From positions 18,771,754 to 18,835,753 of the forward strand of contig CAIIXF020000011.1 of NCBI GenBank assembly GCA_903813345.2: a stretch of DNA of 64,000 nt. Direction: 5' to 3'. Below, piece by piece: positions 1 through 13,500 of this stretch. This DNA is from Owenia fusiformis (lineage: Eukaryota > Annelida > Polychaeta > Sabellida > Oweniidae). Position 1 is the first letter of the stretch; the number at the start of each line of letters is the position of its first letter. The translations under genes and the position numbers were made by a program. A model generated the notes under the pieces. The model was given only the letters and a program-made list of their open reading frames with translations, had not been told where the DNA came from and searched no databases.

Positions 1-344
1 GATCATTTGGTCTAAAATTAAAAATTAAGGCCTTAAAGGCCCATTTTTGTTCTAAAGGGCCCATTAAGAAAGTTTTTTGGCCCAAAATATTTTATGGCCC
101 CAATTTTTTTTATGGGTACACACCAAGGCCCCTCCCCAGATCCACCAGTGTACAGTATAGTACAGTACAGTGCAGTGAAGAATAGTATACTACATTGCTC
201 TTAAGTGGAAAGTATTATTCTCCAAATAACTGAAAATGATTTTAACCTTCTTATAAGGATGCTTATTCTGTATTGTAATGGCTGTCAGAAAGTATTTTTT
301 GCCCATATAGTAAGCTTTTGGAATCACCCACTAGCGGATCTGGA

Positions 345-535
345 TGGGCCCAGAAAAAAATGGGTCCCTAAAAAATTGCTGGTCATTACGGGACCTTTAA
401 AGGCCTTATTTTTTAACTTCAGGCCAAATTTTGAAAAAACTGGGCCTCAATTTTTCAAAATTTGGGCCCACAGTTTTTATTTTCTCTGACCTGAAATTTT
501 GGCCCCCCTTTTTGGTTCCTAGATCCGCCCCTGTC
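345..535. repeat. Dispersed GGGCC/GGCCC-rich repeat family
   Basis: The segment has spaced GGGCCC and AGGCC words in T/A-rich sequence and ends near tagatccgcccctg. Related pieces are at 1-140, 3885-4075 (ending atatccgtcactg) and 39940-40040. It is probably a short non-autonomous element. ORFs across it are incidental. Confidence 0.5.
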
Positions 536-1185
536 ACCCACTCATCATATGTTTGTCCATCTTTTGGTCCATCTATCAACAATGTTGTTGCTTTTAACAT
601 GGGCTCTCCACAATAATTATATTGTATTTATGTATATACATGCAAATAAACATGTAAACCTTATTTAAAAAAATCTAATTACTTAGTTAACAAAAATACA
701 GTCTTCCATCTTGGAAGTGATGAATATTCCAGTGACAAATCTGCAAATGATATCATTGTACCTTGTTTCATTTCAATCACTAACATACCATACTCAAAAC
801 ATTCTATGGCAATTTGTCATCTGACATCAGTCTTCTAAGACATTCAAAAGCCTTTTTAGGACTAAGCCATACAAAAAACTCCCAATATTATAGATCTTTT
901 TACCTTGCTTAGTAAAATGTCGCTCACACTTCATTACAAATGACTTTGACAGATTTTATTGATTTGCCAGTCGTATTTTTGCTTTGAATCTATTTTAATC
1001 ATCTGTGCTTCTTAAATCGACTTTAACTGTTGTATGTTCTGACTAGAGACTTCCCTGTAGCTTATTAACCAACCAGAAGTTGAGTTATACAATCTTGTTT
1101 CACCACTGCAACTATACAATGTTATGAACCTTTATGAAAGTGTCTTGATTAAAGTAAGGTTGAGTTAGAATTTCCCCTTGCTTTT

Positions 1186-2060
1186 ATGTTGTCCATCCGT
1201 CTGTTGGTCCGTCCGTCCGTCCGTCCGTCAACATTGGCCGCACAAATTAAAACTGCTATTCGGATTGAGTCATATCCACATTCATTTTATTTTATGCATA
1301 TCGATAATGCCTATTTGACCTATCATTGCCATTTCCCAAGTTCGCCCGGTTTACGAGAAATTGCGGATTTTGACGTCAAAAAGTCAAATTTTCTGTAAAT
1401 ACTAGACACTTTGTTGAAGAAATAACTTTTAGTTGTTGGTGTATATGCAACTTATGTCCTCTGAAGATTTCAAAGCTCTTGGAATTACGGTTTTTGGTGT
1501 TTACTCTATAAAATTTGAAAAAAAGTAGGATTTAAGCATTCCCTATATATTTCTCAATATATGTCAGCATCAAATTTTTACCGATTTGAGATATTTGACG
1601 TCAAAAAACAGTAAAAATAAGTTATTTTTCAACTTGCTTCAATTTGAGCAAATTCTTTTTTGAGAATCATCTTCAAGTTGCCAGGAGTTCAAATCTGACA
1701 TTAGTTTTAGGATTTGACCTTTACTTGACCTTCAGTGACCTTCGAAAGGTAAAAAAAGTTGATTTTTCAAATTGATTTTTGGATGTAAATTTTGGTCAGC
1801 TTAATCACAAAAGACCTTACTGAGCTCTGAATAAGTAAAATTTTCAAGGTCATCAAACTAGGTCACTCAACTATGATATCTAAGTTTCTCAAAGTTCGAG
1901 ACTACAAATCCAAATCAATATTTTTGTTTGAAAGTCAGGATATAAATTCCTCTGAAGGTTCCAGACTTTGTGAGCACAGGACCGTGGGTCCTTCATTTAA
2001 GTATTCAAAGCATATTAAAGCCAGAATCAGAGATGTAGAAGGTGGCAAGACCTACCAATT
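1186..2060. repeat. Dispersed element with (GTCC)n head
   Basis: It begins gtccatccgtctgttggtcc followed by a GTCC tract, then about 850 bp of T-rich sequence with tgacgtcaaa words and tgacctttacttgacc. A second element with the same head is at 53810-54770. This style is common in bivalve genomes. Confidence 0.55.
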
Positions 2061-2642
2061 CATGTATGTCATCGCAAATATATTTTCTTCCATAATATAT
2101 CTATGTTTATTATAGAATCACATAAATATAAAAATTTCCAGTTTTCCTTGAATAAAGTATGAAGTTATAGGGATTTTCGGTAAATAGATAGGACAAGGAA
2201 TGATATAGGGCATAATTATTCTAAAATTAAAACATTTTTTTGCTTGCTCTAGATTTAATTCTTCTTTGAAAAACCTGTTACTTTTGTGCAATGGCTCATT
2301 AGGACTAATAATATTTGATCTGGAAAAGTGTTACAGAATCAATCAAAAATAAATAAAGTGAATATCTGGAATTTTATTAAAGTTTATATTTGGATTTGGC
2401 TATTTGGACAGTTTTGACCTTTCAAACTGTGTATATAGGATGGTCATTACTTTTTTGTCCAGTTTTGTACTGCAATGTTAAATCAGTCACCTGTGTGTAT
2501 ATATCTCTTCATACCCTGTGGCCCTGTAGTATTCATAGCTCTCAAGGTAGAATCAAATTATTAAAATGGTGATCTGTAACACAGCCAAGTAAAAGAACGT
2601 TAGTTGGGAAACCTTCACTGTTAGTTGAGCTAAACCCTTGTA

Positions 2643-2741
2643 AGCCCCCCCCCCTCCCCCACTGCACACCTTCCCACATGTCAGGTGGATCCTGTGTGAG
2701 AAGGTGTGTGGTCAAGTAGTATGTGGGGGTAATAGGGGCTT
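2643..2741. repeat. Imperfect fold-back, C-rich arm
   Basis: The left arm (agccccc... gcacaccttcccacatg) is roughly complementary to the right arm (ctgtgtgagaaggtgtgtgg ... gggggtaataggggct). It may form a hairpin; a MITE-type insertion is possible. Confidence 0.4.
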
Positions 2742-4039
2742 GTAGCTAGACTATTTTACCGTATAAAGTCTAGTTTACAGCTCCAAAAACAAGACTATTT
2801 TGTTGATGAAAATTATGGACTGTTCTTTTTTGTGGCTTTATCTGATTCTATGCATGAAACTGTATGTTTGTTTTGGGTACTCATCAATATGGGCATTTAT
2901 AATGTCCTTAGCCTGAATAAACAGTTTTATATAGCATTAGGGGAAAATGATAGGTCCATTAAAACTTTGACCAGTTGGTTTCCTATATGTTTATATGCTA
3001 TATCTGTTCTCCTAAAACATAAGCAACTTAATCAAAGTGAAGTTTCCTATCCTCACATGAATAATGGATATGATAAAGGGCCCTATCTGTTTTAAGGTCA
3101 GGGAGGATCTGCATATAACAGAATATACCTGTCAGACATTTAAGTCCATCAGTTTTTTAAGCATCTTGGGGTATTAACTAATCAGTTTTAATTAGCTTCA
3201 AACTTTGCAGAATTTAATGGTAGACCTTCAGTTCTGCTTTCCATTGGTATGTGTGTTGTGTAGGTTATAAAAACATTACATGATTTCCTTCCCTGGAATG
3301 AACATTGTGAGTTTGGCCTTGGAAGTTCTTACGAATCCACTAATTTTTCATTTGTGGATAAAGATGAAATAGACCTGTTACTTCTATATATGCCATTCTG
3401 TATATCCAGATAACTCATAAATATCGTTATTTCATGCCATTTCTCTCTGATTTCTTATTAAGGATGAAAGTATTAGGAAAGTTGAGGAAAAATTGCCAGA
3501 AGGTTTGCGCTAAGATTGTAAGAGAATGGGTGTAATACAGTTCAAAACATGGTTACCTGGGAATAAATTTTACAAAGGTTTTCATTTTGAATACAAATCG
3601 ATTAAAAATAAGAGTCCGGTTAGCAGTGACTGAAATGTTAAAAGATATGGCCAACTCTCTAAATTGTTTGGAATTGCAGACAATTTGGAAGTTTATTCAT
3701 TTTAAGAGAGAAATTGATGAAATAAGCATGAATAGGCAGTTATTTTATGAAAGGTTATTCTGGCAATATGAAGGAGTTAAAACGCTTGTTAAGATGGAAA
3801 TGGTAGATTCACTTAGAACATATACTGGAGATGAACTTACCTGTACTGGACATGTGCTTACATTTAAATTTCTGTGCTTGTGCAGAAAAAAGTTTGGGCC
3901 CCAAATTCGGAAATTTAGGCCTGGTTTCTTAAAAATAGGCCTTACGTTATACGAGCTTGTTATTCAAATTGCCCCATTTATGTGGGGGAGAAACAGATTT
4001 GAGCCCTAAAATCTGGGCCCACCAAAGGAGGGTGGTGAG

Positions 4040-4053
4040 CCCCCCCCCCCCCC
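4040..4053. repeat. Poly-C tract
   Basis: A run of 14 C inside a GGGCC-type dispersed repeat. Confidence 0.8.
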
Positions 4054-4447
4054 TTCCCCCATATCCGTCACTGAATATGTACTTATATATACACGTACTG
4101 CAGATATAGTTATCTGTTCTTACATCTATTAACCCATTATAGACTATATGTATTTGTATTAGCCCTGGTTGAGATTTACTAGTGTTATGCATTATAGAGA
4201 TGGTAAAATAAAAAACCATAACACCAGGCAACAATCTGTAGCTCAGTGTGAGAACATACGCAATAGAGGTATTTTTACGAAAAAGCGCAGGTGCATCAAG
4301 GTGGTCAAGTTCATGAGCCAAAGCTTCTTTTATAAACCAATGGGTAACTTTCATCAGTTCCACATGCTGGTTCATAATATAAGTTTGTTTATTAAGTTTG
4401 CAATACATATATTCGTTTGAAATTAAATTACTAATTTTTATTTTCAG

Positions 4448-4540
4448 GGCAATAAACCTACTATAGAGAATTTATTTGAAGACTTTCGAGATGGAACCAA
4501 CCTTTTGTCCCTGCTTGAGGTCCTTAGTGGGCAGACTTGT
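4448..4540 (+). CDS. DMD: Dystrophin exon a1: CH1 domain
   Basis: Phase 0-0, 93 bp, between ttttcag and gtaagt. It encodes [20 protein letters not shown], aligning with human IENLFSDLQDGRRLLDLLEG. Human DMD exon 3 is also 93 bp. It is the first exon of the gene in this window; preceding CH1 exons were not found in 1-4447. Confidence 0.95.
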
Positions 4541-7500
4541 GTAAGTATAGTAAGCAATTGTCATGACAGTGCTGTAAACAAACAAACAAACAAATAAACA
4601 AACAAACAATGGAATTAACAAAAAATATAGTATACAGTTTCCTTTTGTGTGGTCTCATGGTTAATTCACGCAGGAGAGTTTAATTATATTTCAATATATT
4701 TTGGGTAATTGAGCAATTCAAATTATATGACACTTTGCATGTCACATCCTTTGTTAAGTAATAACAGATTTATCATGTGGCCTATAACTTAAGAAAGCAT
4801 ATAAACATTATGGCCTATAACATCAATATTTTGACATAACTGTTCATAGGATAGTATGATATTTGGCAATCTACCAGTGTGACAGTTGTTGCTTGCCAAT
4901 AAACTTGTACTTTATTATTGGCTGGCTAGATAAGTTATCTTCAAAGCCTCTGGTCTTGTAACTCATCCCTTTACAACTTAACCCTATGAAATCTAATAGA
5001 ACACAGATGGAACAATGAGGCCCATAGGCAGGTCCTCGGGTTCTTATTCAGAGGGTTCGAACCTCAGGCCAAAAGTTCTTTATAAGTCATGTAGTTTCTT
5101 TCACCATTCTGAACACTTTTCAAGTGATTTTCGACCCTGAGAGTTGTCATATGTGAACCTCCCCCTTGAATTTCTCATATAATTGGTAAAAGCTGGCTAA
5201 GGGACAAAATACACTGTCTGAGAATAAGGTGTGATAGTTATTGACCAAAGATTGAAGTATTCAATTAGAAATTCACTTGTATTTAAGTTTACCATTGAAT
5301 GTTGAACCAGAGATAGAAACTCTTAAATATGTGTCTTAATCATTATATTTTTCTCTAATCATTTTCTAAAAATCTCAAACTGTTATACCTTATTCAAGGA
5401 ACTCCATTTGAATTATACCTACATAATGTGCAGTACATGTTCTATATGAATTCATTGATTGTTTTTTCAGAAACCTGAGAAGGGTCGTATGCGGGTACAT
5501 CATATGAATAATGTCAACAGAGCACTTCAGCTTCTTGAAGATGAACACAGTGTAAGTCAAGTAAACAAATGTATTAAACACAGTGTCAGTCAAGTAAACA
5601 AATGTATTAAACACAGTGTCAGTCAAGTAAACAAATGTATTAAACACCGTGTCAGTCAAGTAAACAAATGTATTAAACACAGTGTAAGTCAAGTAAACAA
5701 ATGTATTAAACACAGTGTAAGTCAAGTAAATAATGTATTAAACACAGTGTAAGTCAAGTAAATAATGTATTAAACACAGTGTAAGTCAAGTAAACAAATG
5801 TATTAAACGCAGTGTAAGTCAAGTAGACAAATGTATTAAACGCAGTATATGTTTAGAGACCAGAGTGTAAGTATAGAGAACACAGTATACATATATTGGA
5901 CAGGGTTTAAATCTTAAAACAAAATGCAAATCTCTTGAACACAGTGTAAGTTTAGAGTACAAAGTGTAAATATATGAAAGCAGCAGAAGTATATAGTAAG
6001 TATAGAGAATACTTTCTAGGAATACAAAATACATTTAACATATGAATACAATACACAACAAGACTTACAATACAAATATACAAACTTTAATTGTAAACAA
6101 CAAAACATGGGGTGAATACTGATTTTCCACATTTTGTTTTGTATAAAAATATGATATGGCATGACATCTATTATATTTCCTTGTAGGTAAAGTTGGTTAA
6201 CATCAGCAACAATGACATAGTGGATGGTAACCCTAAGCTTACCCTGGGACTCATCTGGAACATCATCCTTAATTGGCAGGTATGTAACTCAGAAAGCTCA
6301 CATTAATCTTATTAAGAAATTGAAAATTACCCTGTGCCCAAGCACACTTCTAATTCTTCGTGCTGTAGTTTTGTGTGCCAAATTCTAGTTTCCTACCTTA
6401 CCCCCATATTATTAGAATAGCTGGCATTGAGCTATAGATGTGCTGTTATTAAGAGGTATACACTGAAATAGCTAAAGTGCTAAAATACCAGAAATTGGAA
6501 TTTCCTTCCTAGCCTGCACTTAGTTGATATTTTTACTCAAAGAGAATCATGAGAATTTGCATGTTTTGAGTCTTATTGGATGTTGTTGAGAATAGGAAAT
6601 AACCAACTATTGTCTGTTTTAGGTGAAAGACATCCTGAGTCGAGTCATGCCAGAACTACAACAGACCAACCTTGAGAAAACTCTGCTCACATGGTGCTCT
6701 GACTCTACGCAAAAGTATGTTTCTTTTTTATATATGTATACTTTAATATTCTTTAGTAGAAAATATACACAAAAGATAAGATCATCCCCCCAAATTATGG
6801 AAAATATAATCCAAGTGTCTCTTTTCTATGATGTTTATGCTTTGAAATTCTTGGTTAGAAATGATGCACATAAGATCGACCCCCCCCAAATTATGGAAAA
6901 AAATCACAGATGAACTCAATATTATTTCGCTGTACAATACAATTCAACTACATGCAACTGTATTTTAGCACTTTTGTGACCACATTGTATGACATTGTAC
7001 CAGCATTTTGATACCTGTTTCAAAACAACATAATTGATGAACAATTACTATTATCTTTATTTCCAGATACTCTGATGTGCACATCACCAATTTTACCTCT
7101 TCTTGGCAAGATGGCTTGGCTTTCAATGCCCTCATACATAGATATAGGTGAGTACACTAGTCAGTGCCCTTATAAAAATTGCCCTCATAAATTCCTCAAA
7201 CATTGATAAATAGCAGTTAATCCCTTGTATAGATGGGAAGCACAGCTTAATGTTCATAACTTTCATATTTTGTTTCACATATATACAAATCACAAATAAA
7301 TCATAGTGTGTTGAAATTTCAGAAATTATTTGGATATTTTAAGAATTTTATAAAAAGGTCATCTTGCTTTTTCAGGCCTGATTTATTTGTATTTGACGAT
7401 GTTGTCTCCCAGGATGCAGATTCTCGTTTAGAGCATGCATTTCGTATTGCACAGGAGCAGCTAGGTATCACACGATTACTTGATCCAGAAGGTAAGTGAA

Positions 7501-10500
7501 TCTTCAAATAATGTCAACAACAAGGTACATTGGCATCTTCATTTTTGGTTAAAATACCATGCAGGTTGCAAATCTTTACACAAAAACTTGACCTTTGTTA
7601 AAGATTATTTAAAGGGAATTTTATCCGCATCCGCAACTAAGAAAGAGAATGGATCAAGATTATGGAGTTTATCTGTTGAAGTATTAGACTTTTACCTTTT
7701 CTTAATCCTTGAAACTTATGGATTTTGAAATAACAAATGTGAAATTAATGGATATTTTTTAACACATTCAATGAAATATTGACCCTGATATATGCGGTCA
7801 GGTAGAGGTGTTGAACCTCTTGTGTTCTTGATCCTCATTCTGAATACTAATATAGCTTTACAATTATTGTTTTCAATTCCAGATGTGAATGTATCCAACC
7901 CTGATAAGAAGTCAGTAATGATGTATGTGATGTGCTTCTTCCAAGTCTTGCCACATTCTGATTTGGATGATGGTGAACACACACAGGCAGCTAGGCCACT
8001 TACTGAGGTAAAGGCTTCACAGATTGTAAATCATGGGAGGATGACTAGATAAGGGGTTCACATATTTTAAATCATGGGTGTTTGGCTAGATAGGGGTCAG
8101 CGATTGTAATACTATGTTTGAGTGAAATTATCTAATTAGTTTTGAGTTAATTGAGGAATTTATTCAGGGGTTCACAAATTGTAAATCATGGAGTTTTTTT
8201 CTTATATATTCAGTCAAACATGTCCCTGAGTAGTTCAGCATCCAGTAGGGTGAGCACTGTGAGCTGTGGATCCGTGGACTTGAACACATATCAGGAGTCC
8301 CTGGAGGGGGTCTTGGCCTGGCTACTAGAGGCTGAGGAGTCACTACAGAAACAACCCTCAGTTGAAAACCATGTACAGCTTGTGAAAAAACAGTTCCATA
8401 TTCATGAGGTAGGACATCATGTTCATATCAAGAGTTATGGCTGGGATATGAGCATTTTTTGTACATTATAGAAAATGAACAGTATTTGAAACCACAAATA
8501 ATAAATGAGCAAACGTCTCTGCTCATTCTATCATGTTTCAATTAAAAGTTGTTTAATTATTTAATATGTTGTTCTATTATTTGATTTTCATGTAAAATCT
8601 GTATACAAACACTAACATGATGTATTTCATATCATATATCATACTTATGTGTTTCATTCCACAGGAGTTTATGATGGAGTTAACAAAGCACCAGAGCAGT
8701 GTGGGGAATGTCCTACAAGAAGGGAACCACCTCATCTCAGAGGCTAAAGTGTCTGAAGATGAGGAAAATGAGATTCGCGTTCAGATGGGGCTATTGAATA
8801 ATCGCTGGGAGGAGCTGAGGTTACGCGCTATGGAACGTCAGACTGCGTATGTATTTATTTTAGAGATATACGTGTATGACAATCTAATTCAGCTTTATAT
8901 TATGCAAAGGAAAACAATCAAACACAACTGTAAGAGGAACACCTCCACAAGTGTAATACCTTTTAAACTTACACAGGTTTTAATGTAGTTGAATTTTATA
9001 TTAATACCTCAGGGTTCTCCTCAGGATTTTTTCTCAAGTGGGTGCAAAATTCTCATTTCCACAATTCAGATCAAAATTGGTCAAATTATGCCTTTTTTCA
9101 TGATTTTTCATTTTCAAGTTGGTGCAAATGGATTTTCAAGTGGGTGCAAACCTGTTTTCAGAAATCCCAGATGGATGCTGTGCCCACTAGCTTTAATTCT
9201 AGGGAGATCACTATACCTTTATTATTTCAAAGGTTTTATTATGTCACTGCTAGATGTGGTGACATATTGTTATAGTCTCCAAATTTTTTGTGGATGGTTT
9301 TCGCAATCTAGCATTCAGCATCTGTAACAAATGGAAGGTGGTGGCATTTTGCATAAATGCCTTGTTTCTGAGTTTAGTGCCAAAATTATATTTTACTTAA
9401 AACTCTACTAAAGTCTACTTCAAAATTGCACATAATAACTAGACCGCATGATATTCCAGATTGCATGAGGCATTGATGAATCTACAACAGGGCCAACTGG
9501 ATGAACTAGACCAATGGTTAGCAAAAATGGAGGATAAGATAAACAAACATAAGCCTATTGGAACAGATCTAGAGAGTATCCAAGCCCAGGTCAACTCACA
9601 TAAGGTAATGTTTCAATGGTATACAGGGGTTTGCAGTCCCCTAAATATAAACCAGAAAACCATTAAGATTTTGTCAAGCTTGTTACTGAGCTGCCTTATT
9701 AAGAAGTTCACATCTGAGCACTCTTCATGGGCAAAGTTTGGAATCACTAAATTCTGAATACTTGGGACTGAACTTTCAGAGTTCTTACCTAAAGGACAAT
9801 ATTCTAAAATACAAGAGGGCAACATTACTTATACACATGTATTATGCTGTGTTGTGCCTTGTACAATGCAGTTTAATTATGCCGTGTTGTGCCTTGTACA
9901 ATGCAATTTAATTATGCCGTGTTGTGCCTTGTATAATGCAATTTAATTATGCTGTGTTGTGCCTTGTACAATGCAATTTAATAAGGTTTTTACAAACATG
10001 TTTTCAGGTGCTACAAGATGAGTTAGAACTACAGCAAGACCAGGTTAACAACTTACAGAACATGGTTGTTGTTGTCGATGAGAACAACTCAGAGAATGGT
10101 ATGTCGCTTGGACATTTTTATGTTAAAAATACTATTTTGAGAAAAAGAGTTTTATGTCAGGTACTCAGAAAATGAGTAGTGTAAAGTATATACACACACA
10201 ACATTAAAGAGAAAATTGGGTAATGTACATCTATGCACATGTTGATATAAGTTTCTCATTTATAGCTTATATTGCACTGGAGAGTCAGCTTGAGAGGCTA
10301 GGAGAGCGCTGGGCCTCAGTGTGCAAGTGGGTAGAAGAACAATGGGTCTCCTTACAGCGAGTACTACGCAAGTGGCAGCATTTTGTAGATGAACAGAAAC
10401 ACTTCTCTGATTGGTTATCCCAGAAAGAGGCTATACTCAGCGATATGAAGTCAGTTGATTATAGTGACTCAGCTGCTGTTATAGATCTAGTGAAGACACT

Positions 10501-13500
10501 TAAGGTTAGTGTGGAGTGATGATTGGAGACTCATTTGTGTTGTACACTGAATCTAAAATGATGATTTTTGGGAATTAATGAACTTAGTGAATTCTGCAGA
10601 ATCATTTGAGAAAAATGAGAAAAAATATGAAAAAATGATTTTAGAAATATATTGTGTGATAGACTTCCTGCAGTCATTGAGAGAGTAAACATGAAATGAT
10701 GAAAATATTGTGACAGTTCTTCTTGGAGTTTTGAAGTGTTTCACTTTTGGTTAAAATCATGACAGAAATGAAGCTGTTAAAAAACATTATTCCATGTTTT
10801 GGAAAATTCTGCAGAAATAAATCAAAATTCAAAATTCTGCAACTCCACAGGCAAACGATAATTCTATTTGATTACATTTGATTCCATTGCTTAACATTAT
10901 AAGAAATAATTTGATAATGATTCTCATACTCCTACAGTTAATACTGAACAATAAATAAGGTCTTTGTGAATCAGATTCGTATATGTGTTGTATAAATCAA
11001 TTATTCAATAAAGATATTAATTAGAATCAGCAGGTGAACTGAACTTTCATAGATCAACTTAAAAGATTTCCAATAATATTCATTCCATAGCATATTCATA
11101 TGATCCAATAACTTAGTAATATCTAGTAACTACAGTATACTGTATGTATTTTATTGTTTTTTGTTACTCAAAGCATAGAGATCGACATGGATGTGTAGGA
11201 TATGCATGGATATGAGAAATATCCATCACATATTCATGTGATTCAATATTCAACTAGAACAACCGTTTATTTTTTATTGTTTTTTTCCTTACTCAGAGCA
11301 TAGAGATGGACATGGATGTACAGGTTCAGAGGTTTGATGAGTTGACAGATGCAGGGCATGACATGGTTGCCTGTGTAGAGCTTGAAGAAGGGGCCGTTGC
11401 CAATATTAATCAGCAGATGGAGGAGCTACAGGCACGTTGGGAGAATCTTGTAAGGCATATGGAGCACCAGAGTAAACAGGTAGGTGGAAAGATGAACATG
11501 GAGAACAGAATACTTAAGGGCCCTGTGTAAGATATTTAATCATATGAGATATTTTTGGAAAAATATGACTTATGAAAAAAATGTAACAAAACATTTTTAA
11601 AAGCCCATACAACAATCGCTATAAGCATCTCATAATTTCATTGCTTTATTGTGCTCTTGTGCTGGTAGGTGTTTGGACATCTGGGCAGGCTGGCATAAAT
11701 CTTGTCCCGAAAAATTGTCATATTTACCACTGTTTGTTCTTTTAGATTGCAAGCTGTGATGTTGACCTGAGTGTACTAAAGAGTCCAGGAGGCACAGAAG
11801 TACAGACATTGCGTACATTCACCACTGAGTCTACAACAATCACAAGGACCATAACACACACTAGTACCAGCTCTAGTGCTAAGAGACCCAGGATTGAGAG
11901 CTCACACAAAAAGGAGTTTGATACCCAGGTATTTCTTACTACTATCCTAGGTCCTTTGTCATTGTCTTCAAAAAGCTTAGACTTGTTTTACTTTTCTCTT
12001 TCATTTATAAATAAGGTTAATGAAAACAGAATAAAATCCTGTGCTAAAGCTTGATGTGAAAAAGTAAGTATTGATTGTATTCATGACCCCTCGCGACCCT
12101 CTCTGCCATACACATAAAATGTGTTTGAAAACTATAATACATTAGCGCAGTCAGATGTCCCTTTGATAGTTTGACTTTTTCAGGAAAGCAACAAACTTGG
12201 CACAGTTGTAGAAACATATGATCTGAATGAAAAATGATTTCGGGGCAAGTGATTCAGGATGGTCTTCAAGGATTTTAAGCCTCTGACCCCCACCCCTATC
12301 AGGCGGGGAGGGGGTACATTATAATAAAATAAATAAAAATAGTTTTAAAGTATATTTCTTTAAATAACTTCATTTGGTGATTGCTTTGAGCCTTGAAATT
12401 GAGAAAAACCCATTTTAGGAGTGGTGTTTAGCAAGGAAAATACATTTTAACCCAATTATCTAGCGTGAATGCATCTTTCAAAGGGTCATTGAAATCACTG
12501 ACTTTTATATGACCTCTGTAATGTATCGGGGTGGGTCATAAGGATTTTTTACATACTGGTCAAAAATAAACTATGGACGACTTGTTGCAATGTAATTTTA
12601 CTCCTGTACTTGCTGAAAAAGTAAGCTGGCCCAGACCAAAAGAAAGTGGCTCAAAACCACTAGACCAGTGCTTATTTTGCAAACCGTAATGTATGTGTTG
12701 TTTCTGTAGGTTGCAGCCCTGACTGAGTGGTTGGATAGAACAGAGTCCAACCTGACACTTCTCTCAACTGATGTACACTGTAGTGTAATGTATGTGTTTG
12801 TTTCTGTAGGTTGCAGCCCTGACTGAGTGGTTGGATAGAACAGAGTCCAACCTGACACTTCTCTCAACTGATGTACACTGTAGTGTAATGTATGTGTTTG
12901 TTTCTGTAGGTTGCAGCCCTGACTGAGTGGTTGGATAGAACAGAGTCCAACCTGACACTTCTCTCAACTGATGTACACTGTAGTGTAATGTATGTGTTTG
13001 TTTCTGTAGGTTGCAGCCCTGACTGAGTGGTTGGATAGAACAGAGTCCAACCTGACACTTCTCTCAACTGATGTACACTGTAGTGTAATGTATGTGTTTG
13101 TTTCTGTAGGTTGCAGCCCTGACTGAGTGGTTGGATAGAACAGAGTCCAACCTGACACTTCTCTCAACTGATGTACACTGTAGTGTAATGTATGTGTTTG
13201 TTTCTGTAGGTTGCAGCCCTGACTGAGTGGTTGGATAGAACAGAGTCCAACCTGACACTTCTCTCAACTGATGTACACTGTAGTGTAATGTATGTGTTTG
13301 TTTCTATAGGTTGCAGCCCTGACTGAGTGGTTGGATAGAACAGAGTCCAACCTGACACTTCTCTCAACTGATGTACACTGTAGTGTAATGTATGTGTTTG
13401 TTTCTGTAGGTTGCAGCCCTGACTGAGTGGTTGGATAGAACAGAGTCCAACCTGACACTTCTCTCAACTGATGTACACTGTAGTGTAATGTATGTGTTTG

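Larger units (their letters stand above)
1..4447 (+). other. Intron upstream of the first visible dystrophin exon
   Basis: AT-rich intron with GGGCC-rich dispersed repeats (1-140, 345-535, 3885-4075), a GTCC-headed element (1186-2060) and a fold-back (2643-2741). I looked for the preceding CH1 exon (KWVNAQF-like) and did not find it. Open frames, such as 140 codons at 3587-4009, lack splice support and run into repeats. Confidence 0.7.

Noticed and set aside
3587-4009. 140-codon + strand frame upstream of exon a1
   Set aside because: It does not resemble CH1 or any family I know, has no acceptor and runs into a dispersed repeat.
345-4075. GGGCC-rich regions as possible CpG island or promoter
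   Set aside because: They recur as a dispersed repeat at four places in the window, with few CpG dinucleotides.
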